From assembly GCA_037179385.1 (NCBI GenBank), contig CM074187.1, forward strand, positions 11,595,450 to 11,659,449: 64,000 nucleotides of DNA, written 5' to 3'. Both the position numbers and the translations under genes were made by a program. The notes beneath the pieces are model-generated. The model saw only the letters and a list, made by a program, of their open reading frames with translations, did not search any database and was not told the DNA's origin. The DNA comes from Holothuria scabra. Lineage: Eukaryota > Echinodermata > Holothuroidea > Aspidochirotida > Holothuriidae. Positions within the stretch are counted from its first letter, which is position 1. Every line of letters begins with the position of its first letter. Of this stretch, positions 63,901-64,000 are shown piece after piece.

Positions 63901-63923
63901 AATCTACTTATTGCTATGTTCAG
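36867..63923 (+). CDS. TRPM: TRPM-family cation channel (TRPM2/8-like), 20 common exons, 3' end beyond window
   Basis: Exons: 36867-36949, 41756-41945, 43193-43373, 45960-46129, 48217-48397, 48769-48976, 50103-50308, 51065-51165, 51975-52109, 52530-52580, 53686-53872, 54285-54480, 54972-55197, 55966-56088, 57001-57095, 57615-57756, 59318-59449, 60614-60862, 61943-62117, 63773-63923. All 19 junctions keep frame and use GT/AG sites. The product is one subunit of a tetrameric plasma-membrane (or organellar) cation channel. Order: SWI..REC start of MHR1, nucleotide-binding-like MHR1/2 (LLISVTGGA, GAWIITGG, FILVDDGTTG, GSGR), MHR3/4, pre-S1 (FCPPAVNLTVWF), S1 to S4, S5, YGE filter, cysteine-bracketed outer pore with an NQT sequon, S6 (LLNLLIAMF). 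The TRP helix and any NUDT9-H or kinase tail lie outside. TRPM2-like traits: CQCG early cysteines, CSPNQT, Ca-site residues E/Q (EEFRQ) and N/D (WNMVD). Family call is firm; the paralogue is not settled. Confidence 0.95.
38416..38710 (+). mobile_element. MITE family 2, copy b, TRPM intron 2
   Basis: Ends GGGCAATCCTCTCACTTCA and GAGTGAGAAAATTGGGCAT; right TTAA at 38711-38714. The interior matches copy a inverted (CATGAACTGTGCTGAGAGTG). Confidence 0.75.
39621..40838 (+). mobile_element. Hairpin/minisatellite element H2, TRPM intron 2
   Basis: Same ends as H1: left hairpin ATTGGTTTC/GAAACCAAT (39621-39648), GT-rich stretch (39668-39723), right ATCATCGAAACC followed by the small hairpin AATGCA-TGCATT. 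Unit cores are at 39836, 39981, 40126, 40271 and 40416, a strict 145-bp period. Four of these five are exact AGGTCAAAGGTCA. The cleanest copy in the window. Confidence 0.75.
39666..39726. repeat. GT-rich microsatellite in H2
   Basis: About 60 bp of GTGT/GTAT/GCAT repeats after the H2 left hairpin. Confidence 0.88.
41756..41945 (+). CDS. TRPM exon 3 (MHR1)
   Basis: Acceptor atttttag, donor gtgagt; completes a split Thr codon and ends in phase 0 (63 codons plus 1 nt). Contains DDPKCQCGKKKSYHD and AYGEIEFVG. These correspond to the CQCG and DAFGDI regions of TRPM2-type channels, whereas TRPM1/3/6/7 have the RCxCG/LIGQH form. Confidence 0.93.
41962..42238 (+). mobile_element. MITE family 2, copy c, next to the exon 3 donor
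   Basis: TTAA at 41958-41961, then GGGCTAATCCTTTCACCCC. The right end stops at TACTGTTTGGG without the terminal repeat. It begins only 16 bp after the last base of TRPM exon 3 (41945). Confidence 0.7.
43193..43373 (+). CDS. TRPM exon 4 (MHR1/2)
   Basis: Acceptor gttcttcag, donor gtaatg; phase 0 in, phase 1 out. Begins FVRVEHKTPP and contains PKLLISVTGGA, the most conserved TRPM N-terminal motif and part of the Rossmann-like nucleotide-binding fold, followed by FRKGLIKAA. Confidence 0.96.
44375..44674 (+). mobile_element. MITE family 2, copy d, with an empty site elsewhere in the window
   Basis: 300 bp between TTGAA (44370-44374) and TTAA (44675-44678). It interrupts a dispersed repeat whose uninterrupted copy at 47511-47514 has a single TTAA at the same point. 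Confidence 0.82.
44675..44957 (+). repeat. MITE family 3-related repeat, TRPM intron 4
   Basis: Shares GATGTGACAA, AACTGCTTG, GAAGAGAAATAA, ATATTTAGCT and GTGACTGCTCTTG in order with the copy at 30400. It continues into a further 200 bp shared with 47735-47905. Confidence 0.6.
45476..45520. repeat. Two adjacent perfect hairpins, TRPM intron 4
   Basis: CCTACCTC/GAGGTAGG (45476-45495, 4-nt loop) followed by GAGGGCG/CGCCCTC (45502-45520, 5-nt loop), in a locally GC-rich patch about 440 bp upstream of exon 5. Confidence 0.75.
45960..46129 (+). CDS. TRPM exon 5 (MHR1/2)
   Basis: Acceptor gttcttcag, donor gtatag; completes a split Gly codon, ends in phase 0. Encodes GAWIITGGSNSGVMRYVGEA and AIGIATWGVLDQQEALI, near-diagnostic for TRPM proteins. 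Confidence 0.96.
47065..47218 (-). mobile_element. SINE fragment (body and 3' end), TRPM intron 5
   Basis: Antisense SINE body from TTAGTTAGTTAGATGGAG to CAACGGCAGTAGGTT; tRNA-like head missing. Confidence 0.8.
47325..47905 (+). repeat. Dispersed repeat, uninterrupted copy, TRPM intron 5
   Basis: Parallels 44150-45165: ACAGCAATGC..GTATCT, GAGGACATTGCACACAGATG, GGAATTAATTGCTTGG, TTTAAAGAGGAAGT, then family-3-like sequence, TGAGCAACTGCAGCAAT and TCTAGTT. It has no MITE family 2 insert, so it serves as the empty site for copy d. Confidence 0.65.
48217..48397 (+). CDS. TRPM exon 6 (MHR1/2)
   Basis: Acceptor cattgcag, donor gtaaga; phase 0 in, phase 1 out. Contains HTHFILVDDGTTGSFGVEIK then LRSKLEKEISEQ. 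The Phe of SFGVEI sits where human TRPM2 has the ADP-ribose-contacting Tyr295, and the Arg of LRSK corresponds to Arg302. The Arg is shared with other TRPMs, so it does not by itself show ADP-ribose gating. Confidence 0.95.
48769..48976 (+). CDS. TRPM exon 7 (MHR1/2)
   Basis: Acceptor ctgtttcag, donor gtaagt; phase 1 in, phase 2 out. Encodes VPSVCVVVEGGPNTVQTV and IIAGSGRAADILA. The GSGR arginine aligns with TRPM2 Arg358. A basic stretch (KKIRGKNGTIRK) follows. Confidence 0.95.
49423..49612 (-). mobile_element. SINE fragment, TRPM intron 7
   Basis: Antisense SINE body from TTAGTTAGTTAGAAAGAG through CAGTTGTGGCTCACTGGC and GCACAACTGCAGTAG to GTCTTTGATATGACTCGACC; only the start of the tRNA-like head remains. 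Confidence 0.8.
50103..50308 (+). CDS. TRPM exon 8 (MHR2/3)
   Basis: Acceptor cttttccacag, donor gtaagt; completes a Glu codon, phase 1 out. Encodes TRIVISESALVIIAEMLKK, then VYELDGQEG and DIDSAILHALLKG, matching the helical region that ends in A(I/L)L.ALLK in TRPMs. Confidence 0.93.
51065..51165 (+). CDS. TRPM exon 9 (MHR3)
   Basis: Acceptor acttttcag, donor gtattt; phase 1 in, phase 0 out. Encodes NVIDQLQLALVWNRVDVAQ and REIFTDDKDWK, the LxLA(V/L)xWNRVD(I/V)A(R/Q)..IF motif universal in TRPMs. Confidence 0.94.
51503..51652 (-). mobile_element. SINE fragment, TRPM intron 9
   Basis: Antisense SINE body from TTAGTTAGATAGAG to GCACAACGGCAGTAGGTTCC, like the copies at 47065 and 49423. Confidence 0.8.
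51975..52109 (+). CDS. TRPM exon 10 (MHR3)
   Basis: Acceptor tctgtacag, donor gtgagt; 45 codons, phase 0 both ends. Encodes AIEHNLPEFLDLFIEKGVSM and LTVLYNR, matching the P(E/K)FV.LF(L/I)E.G(V/L) helix of TRPM MHR3. Confidence 0.93.
52530..52580 (+). CDS. TRPM exon 11, 17-codon exon
   Basis: Acceptor tcttgacag, donor gtaagt; 51 nt, phase 0 both ends, so skipping would keep the frame. Encodes IKSSTLLYDLLFKQSRI, corresponding to the N.LY.L(V/L) helix of other TRPMs. A possible cassette exon. Confidence 0.88.
53686..53872 (+). CDS. TRPM exon 12 (MHR3/4)
   Basis: Acceptor ttcatcag, donor gtaagt; phase 0 in, phase 1 out. Encodes LYDVGKIIQALTMDTYQPLY followed by an acidic, glutamine-rich linker (ENQDDELQQMFEQPDQ). 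The DVG.(V/I)I..L motif is shared with TRPM1/3 and TRPM2. Confidence 0.92.
54285..54480 (+). CDS. TRPM exon 13 (MHR4)
   Basis: Acceptor caacccag, donor gtaagt; phase 1 in, phase 2 out. Encodes SPIRELFILSILLNRKEMAR then LLWERIDEAIPAALTASKML, the P..(E/A)LF..A(I/V)L..(K/R)(K/Q)(E/K) and A...A(S/C)K(L/M) helices of MHR4. Confidence 0.95.
54972..55197 (+). CDS. TRPM exon 14 (MHR4)
   Basis: Acceptor tcttctag, donor gtgagt; completes a Glu codon, phase 0 out. Encodes YEELAIGVLNECYDQEED, NWGSTTCLTMAVQAQNRKFI and LLTQIWMGKI, all strongly TRPM-like (W....CL.LAV.A....FIA, W.G.(I/L)). Confidence 0.96.
55966..56088 (+). CDS. TRPM exon 15 (pre-S1 helix)
   Basis: Acceptor catgacag, donor gtgagt; 41 codons, phase 0 both ends. 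Encodes the hydrophobic LWLCMFCPPAVNLTVWF, which lines up with the pre-S1 helix (ILC.F..P in TRPM8, FFPP in TRPM1/3), then a charged linker (REDERSKQDRD). Confidence 0.92.
56205..56304 (+). mobile_element. SINE fragment, TRPM intron 15
   Basis: Sense SINE 3' part: GTGAGCCAGAACTGGG, GGCTGTGACTGGC, GGTTGGAAACTGATCC and CATCTAATTT. Confidence 0.75.
56737..56869 (+). mobile_element. Second SINE fragment, TRPM intron 15
   Basis: Sense SINE from CTTGGTGCTCACTGCTCAGC through CCAGTGAGCCACAGCTGGG to GGTTGGAAACTTATCC and CATCTAACTA. Confidence 0.78.
57001..57095 (+). CDS. TRPM exon 16 (pre-S1 to S1 linker)
   Basis: Acceptor tgttttaag (weak, AAG), donor gtaagt. The 95-nt length takes phase 0 to phase 2, exactly what the flanking exons require; without it exon 17 is out of frame. 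Encodes a polar, acidic linker (GNEYQPDGDHTGENLHM...) with little conservation, so this exon rests on splice logic more than homology. Confidence 0.75.
57615..57756 (+). CDS. TRPM exon 17 (linker and start of S1)
   Basis: Acceptor gttatttcag, donor gtatgt; completes a Tyr codon, phase 0 out. After an acidic linker (DTADVDIRDSG) it encodes WWQRIKLFYNAPIIKFRFNV. FYNAPI(V/I)KF immediately before S1 is shared with TRPM1/3/6/7; TRPM8 has (Y/F)F.SPFV.F. Confidence 0.94.
57757..59317 (+). other. TRPM intron 17
   Basis: No additional exon seen. A family-3-like fragment (CACTGCTTGG..AAATATTTTGAAGAGAACTA..TTCTTCAAAAATAAG) lies at about 59088-59205. Confidence 0.5.
59318..59449 (+). CDS. TRPM exon 18 (S1 and S2)
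   Basis: Acceptor tttctttag, donor gtacag; 44 codons, phase 0. S1: LAYFAFLFLFSFIILTDF. S2: EWLLIFWVATLYTEEFRQ. The E and Q of EEFRQ match TRPM8 Glu782 and Gln785, two ligands of the cytosolic Ca site in TRPM2/4/5/8. Confidence 0.95.
60614..60862 (+). CDS. TRPM exon 19 (S3 and S4)
   Basis: Acceptor ctcttcag, donor gtatgg; 83 codons, phase 0. S3: DYWNMVDVSTLLLFGVGLGL, with N and D matching TRPM8 Asn799 and Asp802 (remaining Ca-site ligands). S4: RIILALDLLIFYVRLLQSFS with one mid-helix Arg, then VSRNLGPKLIMIARM, almost the same as the TRPM8 VSRNLGPK turn. Confidence 0.97.
60979..61104 (+). mobile_element. SINE fragment with partial tRNA head, TRPM intron 19
   Basis: Sense SINE starting in the B-box region (GAGTTTGACCCCTGGCTGGG), then CCTACTGCCATTGTCC and GGGCTGTGGCTTGCTGGAC. 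Confidence 0.7.
61943..62117 (+). CDS. TRPM exon 20 (S5, pore helix, selectivity filter)
   Basis: Acceptor cctgtcaag (AAG), donor gtaaac; phase 0 in, phase 1 out. S5: MVDLLFFVCILAVFLIGYGV, then ASYAIMFPN, pore helix FTGIFYQAYFQM, filter YGELFLENID. The Glu in the filter is the type found in divalent-permeable TRPM1/3/6/7; human TRPM2 has FGQ. Confidence 0.97.
62990..63660 (+). mobile_element. CR1/Rex-like LINE 3' fragment in TRPM intron 20
   Basis: Encodes NFDKNVLLKLYQSLVRPHLD, YAVQVWKPYLKNDINLMESV, QRRMTRLIPGIKGKTYEERL and, after a TAA, LEQRHIRQDLLTFCNI and FWNELPDDVVKTTNVNDFK. This is the standard C-terminal part of CR1-type ORF2. A frameshift near 63073 and the TAA near 63281 show decay. 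It sits between exons 20 and 21 on the sense strand. Confidence 0.85.
63773..63923 (+). CDS. TRPM exon 21 (outer pore loop and S6)
   Basis: Acceptor ctactcag, donor gtaagg; phase 1 in, phase 2 out; last exon in the window. Encodes CSPNQTVNELNDLEC, two Cys bracketing an N-glycosylation sequon as in TRPM2 (CSPNGT...C). S6 follows: WMGILLLCGYMMLSNVLLLN then LLIAMF. The next exon (TRP helix) is outside. Confidence 0.96.
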
Positions 63924-64000
63924 GTAAGGCTTTCTTATTTACTCTCTATTTCCTAAAGATCTTTTCCATAATCATGATTATGATTCTTACTTACTATAAT

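Overview
This is AT-rich animal genomic DNA: short exons with GT/AG splice sites, long introns, tRNA-derived SINEs, decayed non-LTR retrotransposons and many small inverted-repeat transposons. No bacterial, phage or plasmid features were seen. The repeat mix (L2/CR1-type LINEs, AGGTCAAAGGTCA minisatellite elements) would suit a marine invertebrate deuterostome such as an echinoderm. That placement is an inference, because no species-diagnostic sequence was read.

The one clear protein-coding gene is a TRPM-family cation channel on the + strand. Twenty consecutive exons (36867 to 63923) join in frame at every junction and encode about 1,060 residues: the N-terminal TRPM homology regions, the pre-S1 helix, S1 to S6, the pore loop and selectivity filter. 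The gene runs off the right edge before the TRP helix and C-terminal domain. Its sequence is closest to the TRPM2/8 side of the family (WNMVD in S3, SRNLGPK after S4, CSPNQT in the outer pore), but the filter reads YGE, as in TRPM1/3/6/7. Upstream, four short ATG exons (2457, 10708, 19412, 26729) each end at a phase-0 donor. They fit the phase-0 acceptor of the first common exon, so they are candidate alternative first exons spread over 34 kb. Three look good and one (10708) is weak.

The left 36 kb and the introns are mostly transposon-derived. (1) One internally deleted L2/CR1-type LINE (30840 to 33956) has inserted into an antisense tRNA-SINE; four other LINE 3' fragments lie at 15945, 19713, 35330 and 62990. 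(2) A tRNA-derived SINE family is present as one intact copy with target duplications (22046 to 22300) and many fragments. (3) Elements with a left-end hairpin, a GT-rich stretch and tandem units of about 145 bp lie at 13467, 27499, 28800 and 39621, with an older array near 7700. Most units carry a DR1-type direct repeat AGGTCA-A-AGGTCA. (4) Several MITE families are present. Three begin TTAA-AGG and one has a natural empty site in the window; others have TA or 8-bp target duplications. A 3-kb TTAA-flanked element (11932 to 14950) contains one of the hairpin/minisatellite elements.

Regions not listed individually hold no gene or repeat that could be supported by eye. Repeat boundaries are estimates unless a target duplication is stated.
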